NCBI RefSeq assembly: GCF_900187115.1
Contig: NZ_LT906455.1
Span: forward strand, 496,001 to 560,000
From: Aliarcobacter butzleri
Lineage (GTDB): Bacteria; Campylobacterota; Campylobacteria; Campylobacterales; Arcobacteraceae
DNA: 64,000 nucleotides
Reading direction: 5' to 3'
The notes beneath the pieces are model-generated. The model was given only the letters and a program-made list of their open reading frames with translations, was not told where the DNA came from and ran no database searches. Within the stretch, counting starts at the first letter, position 1. Each line of letters starts with the position of its first letter. Shown piece after piece: positions 45,044 through 52,839 of the stretch. The translations under genes were made by a program, and so were the position numbers.

Positions 45044-46263
45044 TATTTAAGATTATTTAGCAATAAAATATCTACTAAATCACCATTTTTTATATCGCAA
45101 CTATCTTCATTTTGAATAAGTAAAGCTGGATTTTCAAGCATATTTGTCAAAATTGCACTTGTTCCTGATTTTTTGCCTTCAAAGTTTATGATATATTCAC
45201 CATTTTCATAAGATACATTACAAGCTGCAAATATAGTTTTTTTCATTTTTTTTGGAAAATCACAACTTATTTTAGCTTTTACAATTGGTAGTTTTTCATT
45301 TGAATTTTTCAATCTATAAATCAAAGGTAAAACATAAAGTATTGCACAAACAGTTGAAGAATAAGCAAAACCTGGAAGTGCAACTATTATTTTTCCATCT
45401 TTTAAAGCAACAAGTATATGCATACCAGGTTTTATAGAAACTCCATGAAATAAAACTTCAGCTTTTAATCTATCTTTTACAACATCTTGTACAAAATCGT
45501 AATCTCCAACAGAAACACCACCTGTTGTTACAACTATATCTGCTTTTTGTAAAGCATTTTCAAAAAAGTTTGTTATAGTTTGTATATCATCTTTGATTGT
45601 TCCCATTTGAAGTACATTTGCACCAGCACTTTTAAATAAAGCTTCCAAAGTTAGATGATTTGAACTTCTTATTTGTGAATCATTTGTTTGAGTCTCTCCC
45701 AGTTCTAAAATCTCACTTCCTGTACTTGCAACTGCAATAGTAGGATTTACAAAAACTTCAACTAAAGAGATATTTAGTGATGATAAAACACCAATTTCAG
45801 CAAAACCAATAATCGTTCCTTCTTTAATCAGAACTTCATCTTTTTTGTAATTTTCTCCTACATTTCTTACAGCAAATGAAAAAGGAACTTCTTGAGTAAT
45901 TTTTATTTTATTATCTATTACTTGAACATTTTCAATAGGAACTAAAGTATTACTTCCTTTTGGCATAAGCGAACCAGTAAATGTTTTTATACATTTTCCT
46001 TTTGAAACTTCTGAAGATACTACAAAACCTGCTGGATTTTTGTCTATTATTTCTAAAAAATCACTATTTATATCTTCATATTTTATTGCGTAACCATCCA
46101 TTCCTGAAGTTGGAAATTCTGGGCTATTATGATTTGCTATGATATCTTTTGCTAAAACTTTTCCAATAGCATCTATAATAAAAAGTTTTTGAGTAACACC
46201 TTTATTTAGTTTAATATTATTTAAAATCTCAAGAGATTTTTCGTAGCTTATAAAATTTCTCAT
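45043..46263 (-). CDS. moeA: Molybdopterin molybdotransferase
   Basis: This cytosolic enzyme inserts molybdate into adenylated molybdopterin to finish molybdenum cofactor. The 406-residue protein shows the N-terminal SPEFPTSGMDGYAIK block, SGTGSE-like ASTGSEILELG, TTGGVSVGDYDFV, and PGFAYSSTVCAILYV. No good ribosome site precedes the ATG, which lies 10 bases after a small upstream gene, so translation may be coupled to it. Confidence 0.95.
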   Translation of the reverse strand: MRNFISYEKSLEILNNIKLNKGVTQKLFIIDAIGKVLAKDIIANHNSPEFPTSGMDGYAIKYEDINSDFLEIIDKNPAGFVVSSEVSKGKCIKTFTGSLMPKGSNTLVPIENVQVIDNKIKITQEVPFSFAVRNVGENYKKDEVLIKEGTIIGFAEIGVLSSLNISLVEVFVNPTIAVASTGSEILELGETQTNDSQIRSSNHLTLEALFKSAGANVLQMGTIKDDIQTITNFFENALQKADIVVTTGGVSVGDYDFVQDVVKDRLKAEVLFHGVSIKPGMHILVALKDGKIIVALPGFAYSSTVCAILYVLPLIYRLKNSNEKLPIVKAKISCDFPKKMKKTIFAACNVSYENGEYIINFEGKKSGTSAILTNMLENPALLIQNEDSCDIKNGDLVDILLLNNLK

Positions 46264-46273
46264 ATTTTGTACT

Positions 46274-46471
46274 TTATTTAATTGTTCTATTGTATTTATG
46301 AATAATTATTTGTTCAAACAAAAAGGCACTAAAACCAGTTGGTAGGTTTTCATTTGTTTCTTCAACAGTTTGGATTATCTTTTTTATTTGTTCATCTTGC
46401 ATATTTATAGCTAATGGTAAAATAGTCTCTTTAATTTTGTTAAAAAATATTTCTTGTTCTTCGATTGTCAT
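46274..46471 (-). CDS. Small hypothetical protein upstream of moeA
   Basis: This 65-residue acidic, helical protein belongs to no family I recognise. It begins MTIEEQEIFFNKIKETIL, with no membrane helix. It ends 10 bases before the moeA start. The ribosome site is only a weak AAGAT, so the gene call rests mainly on position and codon use. It may help couple moeA translation. Confidence 0.6.
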   Translation of the reverse strand: MTIEEQEIFFNKIKETILPLAINMQDEQIKKIIQTVEETNENLPTGFSAFLFEQIIIHKYNRTIK

Positions 46472-46547
46472 TCTAAATCTTTTTATTCGTTAAATTTTTT
46501 GAAATTATATATTCTTTATCTAAAATAGTTTATTAAAACTTTTTTGA

Positions 46548-46553
46548 TATAAT
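46548..46553 (+). promoter_or_regulatory. -10 box for the TtcA-like gene
   Basis: TATAAT lies 25 bases before the TTG start of the TtcA-like gene, in a T-rich context with no clear -35 hexamer. Position only. Confidence 0.55.
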
Positions 46554-46578
46554 CGCAAAAAATAATTAGGAAATCGTA

Positions 46579-47364
46579 TTGGTTGAATTGAGTAAAAAAA
46601 TATCTACAATCGTTGGTAGAACAAATGCAGAATATGGATTAATAAAAGAAGGTGATAAAGTATTAGTTGGTTTTTCTGGGGGGAAAGACTCTTTAACATT
46701 AATTCATTCATTAAATAGATTAAAAAAAGTAGTTCCATATAATTTTGAATTTAAAGCAGTAACTGTTACATATGGAATGGGAGAACAAGTTGAATTTTTA
46801 AGTAATCATTGTAAAGAACATGGTATAGAACATGAGATAATAAATACAGAGATTTTTGAACTTGCAGGAGAAAAAATAAGAAAAAATTCATCTTTTTGTT
46901 CGTTTTTTTCAAGAATGAGAAGAGGTTATTTATACTCAACTGCACTTGAACAAGGATACAATAAAGTTGCTCTTGGGCATCATTTAGATGATGCAATGGA
47001 GTCATTTTTTATGAACTTTTTTTACAATGGTACGATGAGAACAATGCCACCAATTTACAAAGCTGAAAATGGATTAGAAGTTATTCGACCTTTGATCTTT
47101 TGTCGAGAAAGACAACTAAGAGCATTTGCAAATACAAATGAAATAAGAGTTATTGGTGATGAAGCTTGTCCAGGACTTAGATTTGATGTAAAAATGCCAC
47201 ATGCAAGAGCAACTACAAAAGAACTATTAGCAAAACTTGAAGAAGAAAATCCAAAGATTTTTGTATCTATGAAAGCTGCTTTTAGTAATATTCAACTGCC
47301 AACATTTTTTTATAAAGATTTAAAAGATATAAAATTAAATTTGCAAGAAGATGAAAATATATGA
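46579..47364 (+). CDS. ttcA: TtcA-family tRNA 2-thiolation enzyme
   Basis: This PP-loop ATPase of 261 residues resembles TtcA, which thiolates cytidine 32 of tRNA using a 4Fe-4S cluster. The PP-loop SGGKDSL lies near residues 35-41, and GHHLDDAMESFF and MRTMPP are family motifs. The usual CxxC before SRxRRG reads CSFFSRMRRG, so the second cysteine is Phe. The distal cysteine in EACPGL is kept. The reading frame there is clean, not a frameshift. The start is TTG with AGGA 7 bases upstream. It may be a functional variant of TtcA or a distinct subfamily. Confidence 0.85.
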   Translation: MVELSKKISTIVGRTNAEYGLIKEGDKVLVGFSGGKDSLTLIHSLNRLKKVVPYNFEFKAVTVTYGMGEQVEFLSNHCKEHGIEHEIINTEIFELAGEKIRKNSSFCSFFSRMRRGYLYSTALEQGYNKVALGHHLDDAMESFFMNFFYNGTMRTMPPIYKAENGLEVIRPLIFCRERQLRAFANTNEIRVIGDEACPGLRFDVKMPHARATTKELLAKLEEENPKIFVSMKAAFSNIQLPTFFYKDLKDIKLNLQEDENI

Positions 47365-47861
47365 AAATATTAGTTTCATCTTGTCTTTTAGGAGAAGATG
47401 TAAGATATGATGGATTAAATTCATCAGTTGCATTTAACCCTAAGTTTCCATTTTCTTTAAAAGAACTTTTTATGGATATTTTATGCGAAAATGAAATTTA
47501 CTCTTTTTGTCCAGAAGTTGCAGGAGGATTAGGAATTCCAAGAAATCCTGCTGAGATTGTAAAAAATGAAAAACCATTTAAAATTCTAGATAATGAACAA
47601 AATGATGTAACAATAAATTTTTTATTAGGTGCAAAAAAAGCTTTAGATACATGCAAAAATGAAAATATTTTAGTGGCACTTTTAAAGTCAAAATCACCAT
47701 CTTGTAGTAATAAAGAGATTTATGATGGAACTTTTTCTAATAATTTAGTTCAAGGACAAGGACTTACAGCAAGATTATTAGAAGAAAATGGAATAAAAGT
47801 TTTTAATGAAAATGAACTAAAAGAGTTAGCAAAATTTATAAAGAAAAATAAATCTTTATAA
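47361..47861 (+). CDS. DUF523 family protein
   Basis: This 166-residue protein of the DUF523 family has conserved cysteine-bearing blocks: SSCLLGEDVRYDG at the N-terminus, CPEVAGGLGIPR (about 54-65), and LKSKSPSCSNKEIYDGTFS (about 109-127). The biochemical function of the family is not established. It overlaps the TtcA-like gene by 4 bases, so the two are expressed together. Confidence 0.88.
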   Translation: MKILVSSCLLGEDVRYDGLNSSVAFNPKFPFSLKELFMDILCENEIYSFCPEVAGGLGIPRNPAEIVKNEKPFKILDNEQNDVTINFLLGAKKALDTCKNENILVALLKSKSPSCSNKEIYDGTFSNNLVQGQGLTARLLEENGIKVFNENELKELAKFIKKNKSL

Positions 47862-47863
47862 AT

Positions 47864-48103
47864 TTAAGCCTTTATGTTTAAAAGAGTATTTAACATTTCA
47901 CCTTGCAGTTCAATATTTTGTGCATTTGCACTATATGAAATAATTTGAGGTATTTGTCCTGCAATAGAATCTATTAAATCAGAAGTTACTTCTTGAAATT
48001 CAGGTTCGGCAACAGTGTTCGCAACAGTTGCTAAATTTGTAGCCATATCTTGAAATTGTAACTCAGAAGCTACCATAGCGTTTAAGTTATTGTTGATTGT
48101 CAT
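47864..48103 (-). CDS. Small flagellar basal-body rod C-terminal-like protein
   Basis: This 79-residue protein ends IISYSANAQNIELQGEMLNTLLNIK. That matches the C-terminal helix of flagellar rod and hook proteins (YxANAxxIxxxDEMLxTLLNI). The N-terminus also has an ANT-type helix (MATNLATVANTVAE), as in the rod N-terminal helix, but the whole central rod domain is missing. It overlaps the metalloprotease gene by 17 bases. It may be a minimal rod-like or export-related protein; the role is unknown. Confidence 0.75.
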   Translation of the reverse strand: MTINNNLNAMVASELQFQDMATNLATVANTVAEPEFQEVTSDLIDSIAGQIPQIISYSANAQNIELQGEMLNTLLNIKA

Positions 48104-48584
48104 AGTTGAATCCTTCTTTTATACTTTCTAATAACATTTTATTTAAACTTGCAGTTTGAGCAATACTCGCATCTGCTCCACTTAAAGAACTAACAGAACT
48201 TGATGCACTTTGTAATTGATCCATTTTTACTTTTGCACTTTGTGGGTCTTTGGGAATTGAAGTATCAAATCTAACACTTCCTCCAATTGCATATAGTTTT
48301 CCATCAGGTCCAACTTGATAATTATAGTTTATTGCACTTGTTGTTGTCGCACCTGAAGCGTGAGTTTGTTCATGAGTTTTTACTTCACTATCTTTATTTT
48401 TAAATTTATTTAAAACTCTTTGATAGTCATTTTCATCGTAGTTTTCACCTAAAACAACTTCATCATTTTTTTCAAAACTTGATTTTTGAAGCTCTTTTTT
48501 GTCTAAATTTGATAACTCACTTTTTTTTAAAGCTAATTCTTGATAAATAGAAGAAGTATTTAAAACATTGTCACTTATTTCCAT
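48087..48584 (-). CDS. Putative metalloprotease, CJM1_0395/SprA-related family
   Basis: This 165-residue protein has an intact zinc motif THEQTHASG (HExxH) near residue 95. NYNYQVGPDGKLYAIGGSVRFDTS follows; that segment is typical of the SprA-related family found in Campylobacterota. There is no signal peptide or membrane helix. The C-terminal half is helical with many serines. It is the first gene of a two-gene unit with the flagellar-rod-like protein, suggesting a link to the cell envelope or flagellum. Confidence 0.85.
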   Translation of the reverse strand: MEISDNVLNTSSIYQELALKKSELSNLDKKELQKSSFEKNDEVVLGENYDENDYQRVLNKFKNKDSEVKTHEQTHASGATTTSAINYNYQVGPDGKLYAIGGSVRFDTSIPKDPQSAKVKMDQLQSASSSVSSLSGADASIAQTASLNKMLLESIKEGFNYDNQQ

Positions 48585-48692
48585 AAAAACTCCTATTTTT
48601 TTCTTTATATTAGCATAAATTTATTTAAAGCTATTTTTTATTACTTAAGTTTTTTCAAATAATTAATTAAACAAATATTAAAAAAATTTCGC

Positions 48693-48698
48693 TATAAT
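48693..48698 (+). promoter_or_regulatory. -10 box of the rpsB-tsf operon
   Basis: TATAAT lies 129 bases before the rpsB start. A 7-bp perfect inverted repeat (TTCTAAT at 48704-48710, ATTAGAA at 48716-48722) falls at the expected transcription start. The long leader that follows is structured. Confidence 0.6.
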
Positions 48699-48703
48699 CT
48701 CCA

Positions 48704-48790
48704 TTCTAATTTTATATTAGAACCTCACATGTGTCAATCCTTGGTTGGGTTGTAACAGTAGTTATTAAGGGACACAGAGGCTAAACCCAT
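48704..48790 (+). ncRNA. Structured rpsB 5' leader (candidate autoregulatory element)
   Basis: Nested helices are visible: CCTC 48723-48726 with GAGG 48777-48780, TGTGTC 48730-48735 with GACACA 48771-48776, CCTT 48739-48742 with AAGG 48767-48770, and GTAAC 48752-48756 with GTTAT 48761-48765. TGGGTT (48746-48751) can also pair with AACCCA (48784-48789) as a pseudoknot. The ribosome site lies 25 bases farther on. E. coli rpsB has a structured leader through which S2 represses its own operon; I infer the same role here. Base pairing is seen, function is not. Confidence 0.6.
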
Positions 48791-48826
48791 ACAAAAAAAT
48801 ACAAAAAATAATTCAAGGAGAATTAC

Positions 48827-49624
48827 ATGGTTACTATGAAAGACCTATTAGAGTGTGGTGTACACTTCGGACACCAAACAAGAAGATGGAATCCAAAAAT
48901 GAAAAAATTCATTTTCGGTGTTAGAAAAAATATCTATATTATAGATTTACAAAAAACGTTAAGATATTTCAGATATACATACAACGTTGTTAGAGACAGA
49001 GCTGCTGAAGGTCAAACAATGATTTTCGTAGGAACAAAAAAACAAGCTAGCGAAACTATTAAAAAAGCTGCTATTTCTTGTGGAATGCCATATGTTAACC
49101 ACAGATGGTTAGGTGGAATGTTAACTAACTTCGGAACAATCAAAAAATCAATTAGAAAATTAGAAATTATTAAAAAAATGAGAGAAGAAGGTCAATTAGA
49201 TCTTTTAACTAAAAAAGAAGCTTTAATGCTTACTAGAAAAGAAGAAAAATTAGAATTATACCTTGGTGGTATCAAAGAAATGAACAAATTACCAGATATG
49301 ATGTTTGTACTTGATGCTGTTAAAGAAAAAATTGCTATTCAAGAAGCTAGAAGATTAGGAATTACAGTTGTTGCTCCTTTAGATACAAATTGTGACCCTG
49401 ATGTTGTAGATTTACCAATTCCAGGAAATGATGATGCTATTAGATCAATTCACTTATTCTGCAACGAAATGGCTGCAGCTATGAATGAAGGTAAAGCTGC
49501 ATTAGCTGATGAAACTGGTGTAGAAGTTGAGCCAATTTCTGCTGAAGAAAAAGAAGAATTAATTGCTGAAGCAGTAGCAGAAGGTGAAGAATTTAATTTT
49601 GCTGAAGAAGGAGAAAACGCATAA
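48827..49624 (+). CDS. rpsB: 30S ribosomal protein S2
   Basis: This small-subunit ribosomal protein of 265 residues shows the family blocks [44 protein letters not shown] and [10 protein letters not shown]. An acidic C-terminal extension ([23 protein letters not shown]) goes beyond the E. coli length. AAGGAG at 48815-48820 precedes the ATG. Its stop overlaps the tsf start by one base. It is probably autoregulated through the leader. Confidence 0.98.
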   Translation: MVTMKDLLECGVHFGHQTRRWNPKMKKFIFGVRKNIYIIDLQKTLRYFRYTYNVVRDRAAEGQTMIFVGTKKQASETIKKAAISCGMPYVNHRWLGGMLTNFGTIKKSIRKLEIIKKMREEGQLDLLTKKEALMLTRKEEKLELYLGGIKEMNKLPDMMFVLDAVKEKIAIQEARRLGITVVAPLDTNCDPDVVDLPIPGNDDAIRSIHLFCNEMAAAMNEGKAALADETGVEVEPISAEEKEELIAEAVAEGEEFNFAEEGENA

Positions 49625-50670
49625 TGGCAGGAGTTACTCCACAACTAATTAAAGAATTAAGAGAGATGACTGGTGCAGGAATGATGGACTGCAAAAATGC
49701 ACTAAATGAAACAAATGGTGATTTAGATAAAGCAGTTCAAGCTTTAAGAGAAGCAGGACTTGGAAAAGCTGCTAAAAAAGCTGGAAATGTTGCTGCTGAA
49801 GGATTAATTTCTGTTTTAGTAAATAGTGATAATACAAAAGCTGTTTTATTAGAGTTAAACTCTCAAACAGATTTCGTTGCTAAAAATGAAAATTTTGTTA
49901 ATTTAACAAAAGAGATTACAACTCATGCTTTAAATAATGGAATTGCTGATGCACAAACTTTAGCAAGTTCAAAAATCAATGGAGAAGAGTTCCAAACTTA
50001 TTTAAATGAAAAAATTGCAACAATTGGTGAAAACTTAGTTGCTAGAAAACTTTCTTTAGTTTCAGGACAAGTTGTAAATGGTTATGTTCATGCAACAGGA
50101 AGAGTAGGAGTTGTTTTAGCTGCTACTTGTAATGATGCGGTTAAAGATAAAGCTGCTGCATTATTAAGAAATATTGCAATGCATGCAAGTGCTATGAAAC
50201 CAACTGTTATTTCATACAAAGATTTAGATCCAGCATTTGTTGAATCTGAAAACAAAGCTATTAGAGCAGAAATTGAAGCTGAAAATGATGAATTAAGAAG
50301 ATTAGGAAAACCTCAAAAAAGAATTCCTGAATTTGTTTCTAAATCTCAATTAACAGATGAAGCAATTGCTGCTGCAAAAGCTAGATTTGAAGATGAATTA
50401 AAAGCTCAAGGTAAACCTGAAAAAATTTGGGCAAATATTATTCCTGGACAAATCGAAAGATTTATTGCAGATAACACACAATTAGATGGAAGATTTGCAT
50501 TATTATCTCAACCTTACGTAATGGATGATAAAAAAACTGTTGAGCAAGCTATTGCTGAAGTTGATTCATCAATTGTAATTACTGAGTACATTAGATTTGA
50601 ACTTGGTGAAGGTATTGAGAAAAAAGAAGAAGACTTTGCAGCAGAAGTTGCAAAACAAATGGGTAAATAA
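49624..50670 (+). CDS. tsf: Elongation factor Ts
   Basis: This guanine-nucleotide exchange factor for EF-Tu has 348 residues. The N-terminal UBA-like region has LREMTGAGMMDCKNAL, the core has LNSQTDFVAKN, and the rest is the long Campylobacterota form. It is coupled to rpsB by a one-base overlap, the conserved rpsB-tsf operon. Confidence 0.98.
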   Translation: MAGVTPQLIKELREMTGAGMMDCKNALNETNGDLDKAVQALREAGLGKAAKKAGNVAAEGLISVLVNSDNTKAVLLELNSQTDFVAKNENFVNLTKEITTHALNNGIADAQTLASSKINGEEFQTYLNEKIATIGENLVARKLSLVSGQVVNGYVHATGRVGVVLAATCNDAVKDKAAALLRNIAMHASAMKPTVISYKDLDPAFVESENKAIRAEIEAENDELRRLGKPQKRIPEFVSKSQLTDEAIAAAKARFEDELKAQGKPEKIWANIIPGQIERFIADNTQLDGRFALLSQPYVMDDKKTVEQAIAEVDSSIVITEYIRFELGEGIEKKEEDFAAEVAKQMGK

Positions 50671-50715
50671 TTTATAGTTAGTTAAAACTACTATATAAAA
50701 ATAAAAGGAATTGCA

Positions 50716-51396
50716 ATGAGCGAATTAGAAAATAAAAATGGACTCATTGGAAGCCTTTTATTGGAAGCTAAAAATTTATCTCATAAGTTTGATTATGAAC
50801 TTTTCAAAAATATTAACTTATCACTTCAAAAACAAGAATCAATAGCAATAATTGGAACTAGTGGAAGTGGTAAATCTACACTTTTAAATATATTATCTTC
50901 CCTTTTAAAGCCAACAAGTGGAAATGTTGTTTTTCAAAGAAAAGATATATATTCTTTATCACAAAATGATTTATTAAAAATAAGAAGAGATGATTTTGGA
51001 ATAATTTTCCAAGCTCACTATCTGTTTCGAGGTTTTAGTGCAAATGAAAATCTTGAAATTGCTGAATTTTTAAGTGGTGAAAAAATAGATAAAAATCTTT
51101 TAAAAGAGTTAAATATTGAACATGTTATAAATCAAGGTGTTGGTGAATTAAGTGGTGGACAACAGCAAAGATTATCAATAGCAAGAGTTTTAACAAAAAA
51201 ACCAAAAATAATATTTGCTGATGAACCAACTGGAAATTTAGACAAAGATACAGCAAATGTTGTTATGAATACTTTGTTTAATTATATTAAAAAGAATAAT
51301 GCAGGATTGATTTTGGTTACTCATGAAAATGAATTAGCTTTAAGATGTGATAAAGTTTATAAATTGGATAATTTGGAACTAAAGGATATGAGATGA
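50716..51396 (+). CDS. ABC transporter ATP-binding protein, LolD/FtsE-like
   Basis: This 226-residue ATPase has GTSGSGKST (Walker A, about 47-55), LSGGQQQRLSIAR (signature) and IIFADEPTGNLD (Walker B). The sequence is of the LolD/MacB type, which works with lipoprotein or peptide export permeases. No permease gene is adjacent. It follows tsf by 45 bases with AAAAGGA before its ATG, and overlaps the next gene by 4 bases. Confidence 0.88.
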   Translation: MSELENKNGLIGSLLLEAKNLSHKFDYELFKNINLSLQKQESIAIIGTSGSGKSTLLNILSSLLKPTSGNVVFQRKDIYSLSQNDLLKIRRDDFGIIFQAHYLFRGFSANENLEIAEFLSGEKIDKNLLKELNIEHVINQGVGELSGGQQQRLSIARVLTKKPKIIFADEPTGNLDKDTANVVMNTLFNYIKKNNAGLILVTHENELALRCDKVYKLDNLELKDMR

Positions 51397-52214
51397 ATTT
51401 ACTATTAGTTTGCGAAACACCAATTATAGAACATATATTTACTTTAGTTTGTAAAAAAATGAAGATTGATTTAACAATTCAAAAAAACAATAAAGTAAAT
51501 AAGAATTATGATTTAATTGTAATTGATCAGAATTTTGTTGATAGTAAATTTAATAAAATAAAAAACTTTTGTAAAAGAATAGGTGCTATTTCTTCAGAGG
51601 AATTACCTATGGAGAGATTAAGAGATTTTATCATTCCAAGACCATTTTTACCTACAAAATTAGAAACTTTACTTATTGAGCAAATAACTTATATAAAAGA
51701 AGATTTAACACAAAAAGAACCTTATAAAGAAGAAGTTTTTGAATACGCTCCTGAAGATGATATTGATATATTACCAGTTATTGATTATTTAGAAGAAGGT
51801 TTAAATGAAAATATTCCAAAATCTCCTGAGAAAATTGTTCAAAATGAATATGAAGAAGATGATGAAAGTATCGTAAGTTTATCAAAATTAAATGCTGGTG
51901 GCGTTTTGGACTCTTCGGAATTAAATAAAATAAATGATATTTTACATGAAGATGAAATTTATAATGGTATAACTTTAGAAAAACGTGATTGGAAAGATAT
52001 CTCTTCAATTATTGACGATGCTTTAGAAGAAGTTAAAGAGTATGAGTTTGATTTAAAAAATGAACCTATGAAAACTTATAATTTAGTATTAAGTAAGTAT
52101 GGAATTGATGAGTTAAGACCTTTATTAGAGAAATTTGATCAAACTATTATAGATAAAATTGCAAGTGGTCAAACTATAGATTTGCGAGTGAGTTTAAGGG
52201 ATACAAATAGATGA
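51393..52214 (+). CDS. Highly acidic protein upstream of gmk
   Basis: This 273-residue protein is rich in Glu and Asp, especially from about residue 110 to 225. The N-terminal ~90 residues (LLLVCETPIIEHIFTLVCKKM onward) look like a globular alpha/beta domain, and the C-terminal ~60 are helical. I recall an acidic or poly-E-rich gene directly before gmk in Helicobacter and Campylobacter, so position and composition suggest the same conserved gene. Function unknown. It overlaps both neighbours by 4 bases. Confidence 0.8.
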   Translation: MNLLLVCETPIIEHIFTLVCKKMKIDLTIQKNNKVNKNYDLIVIDQNFVDSKFNKIKNFCKRIGAISSEELPMERLRDFIIPRPFLPTKLETLLIEQITYIKEDLTQKEPYKEEVFEYAPEDDIDILPVIDYLEEGLNENIPKSPEKIVQNEYEEDDESIVSLSKLNAGGVLDSSELNKINDILHEDEIYNGITLEKRDWKDISSIIDDALEEVKEYEFDLKNEPMKTYNLVLSKYGIDELRPLLEKFDQTIIDKIASGQTIDLRVSLRDTNR

Positions 52215-52828
52215 ATGATAAAAAAGGCGCAATTTTAATCATTTCAGGACCAAGCGGTTGTGGAAAATCTACTTTATTAAAAGAAGTTTATAAAAATATT
52301 TCTGATTACTATTTTTCAATTTCTACAACTACAAGGGAACCTAGAGTTGGTGAAGTAAATGGCGTTGATTATTTTTTTGTTTCTAAAGAAGAGTTTGAAG
52401 AAGATATAAAAAATGGTAATTTCTTAGAATATGCAAAAGTTCATGATAATTACTATGGAACATCTTTAAAACCAATAATTAATGCTTTAAATGAAGGTAA
52501 ATTAGTAATTTTTGATATAGATGTTCAAGGACATCATTTAGTAAGAAAAAAAATGAATGATTCTGTAACTTCAGTTTTTATTACAACTCCGTCATTAAAA
52601 GTTTTAGAAGAAAGATTAAATAATAGAAATAGCGATAGTTTAGAAGTTATTGAAAAAAGAGTGAAAAACGCAAAAAAAGAGATTGAATTTTTTGATGAGT
52701 ATGATTATTTTATAGTAAATGACAACTTAGAAAGTGCTTCAAATGAGCTAGTTTCTATCGCGAATATTGCAAGAGCTAAAGCCAAACTTTTTGATAAAGA
52801 AAAAATAGTATCAAACTGGCTTAATTAA
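52211..52828 (+). CDS. gmk: Guanylate kinase
   Basis: This enzyme phosphorylates GMP to GDP for nucleotide synthesis. The 205-residue protein has the P-loop SGPSGCGKST (about 12-21), the GMP-binding TTREPRVGEVNGVDYFFV, and FDIDVQGHHLVR. It overlaps the acidic protein by 4 bases and ends against a convergent regulator gene, with the hairpin 52808-52839 at the junction. Confidence 0.96.
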   Translation: MNDKKGAILIISGPSGCGKSTLLKEVYKNISDYYFSISTTTREPRVGEVNGVDYFFVSKEEFEEDIKNGNFLEYAKVHDNYYGTSLKPIINALNEGKLVIFDIDVQGHHLVRKKMNDSVTSVFITTPSLKVLEERLNNRNSDSLEVIEKRVKNAKKEIEFFDEYDYFIVNDNLESASNELVSIANIARAKAKLFDKEKIVSNWLN

Positions 52829-52839
52829 CTATTTGATAC
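52808..52839. terminator. Hairpin at the gmk/GGDEF-EAL junction
   Basis: An 8-bp perfect stem (GTATCAAA / TTTGATAC) with a 16-base loop overlaps the ends of both convergent genes. T-tracts are weak, so a terminator role is tentative. Confidence 0.4.

Noticed and set aside
46860-46925. Frameshift as the explanation for the missing TtcA cysteine
   Set aside because: The frame is continuous through NSSFCSFFSRMRRG and rejoins the family motif without a shift. Only a substitution is needed.
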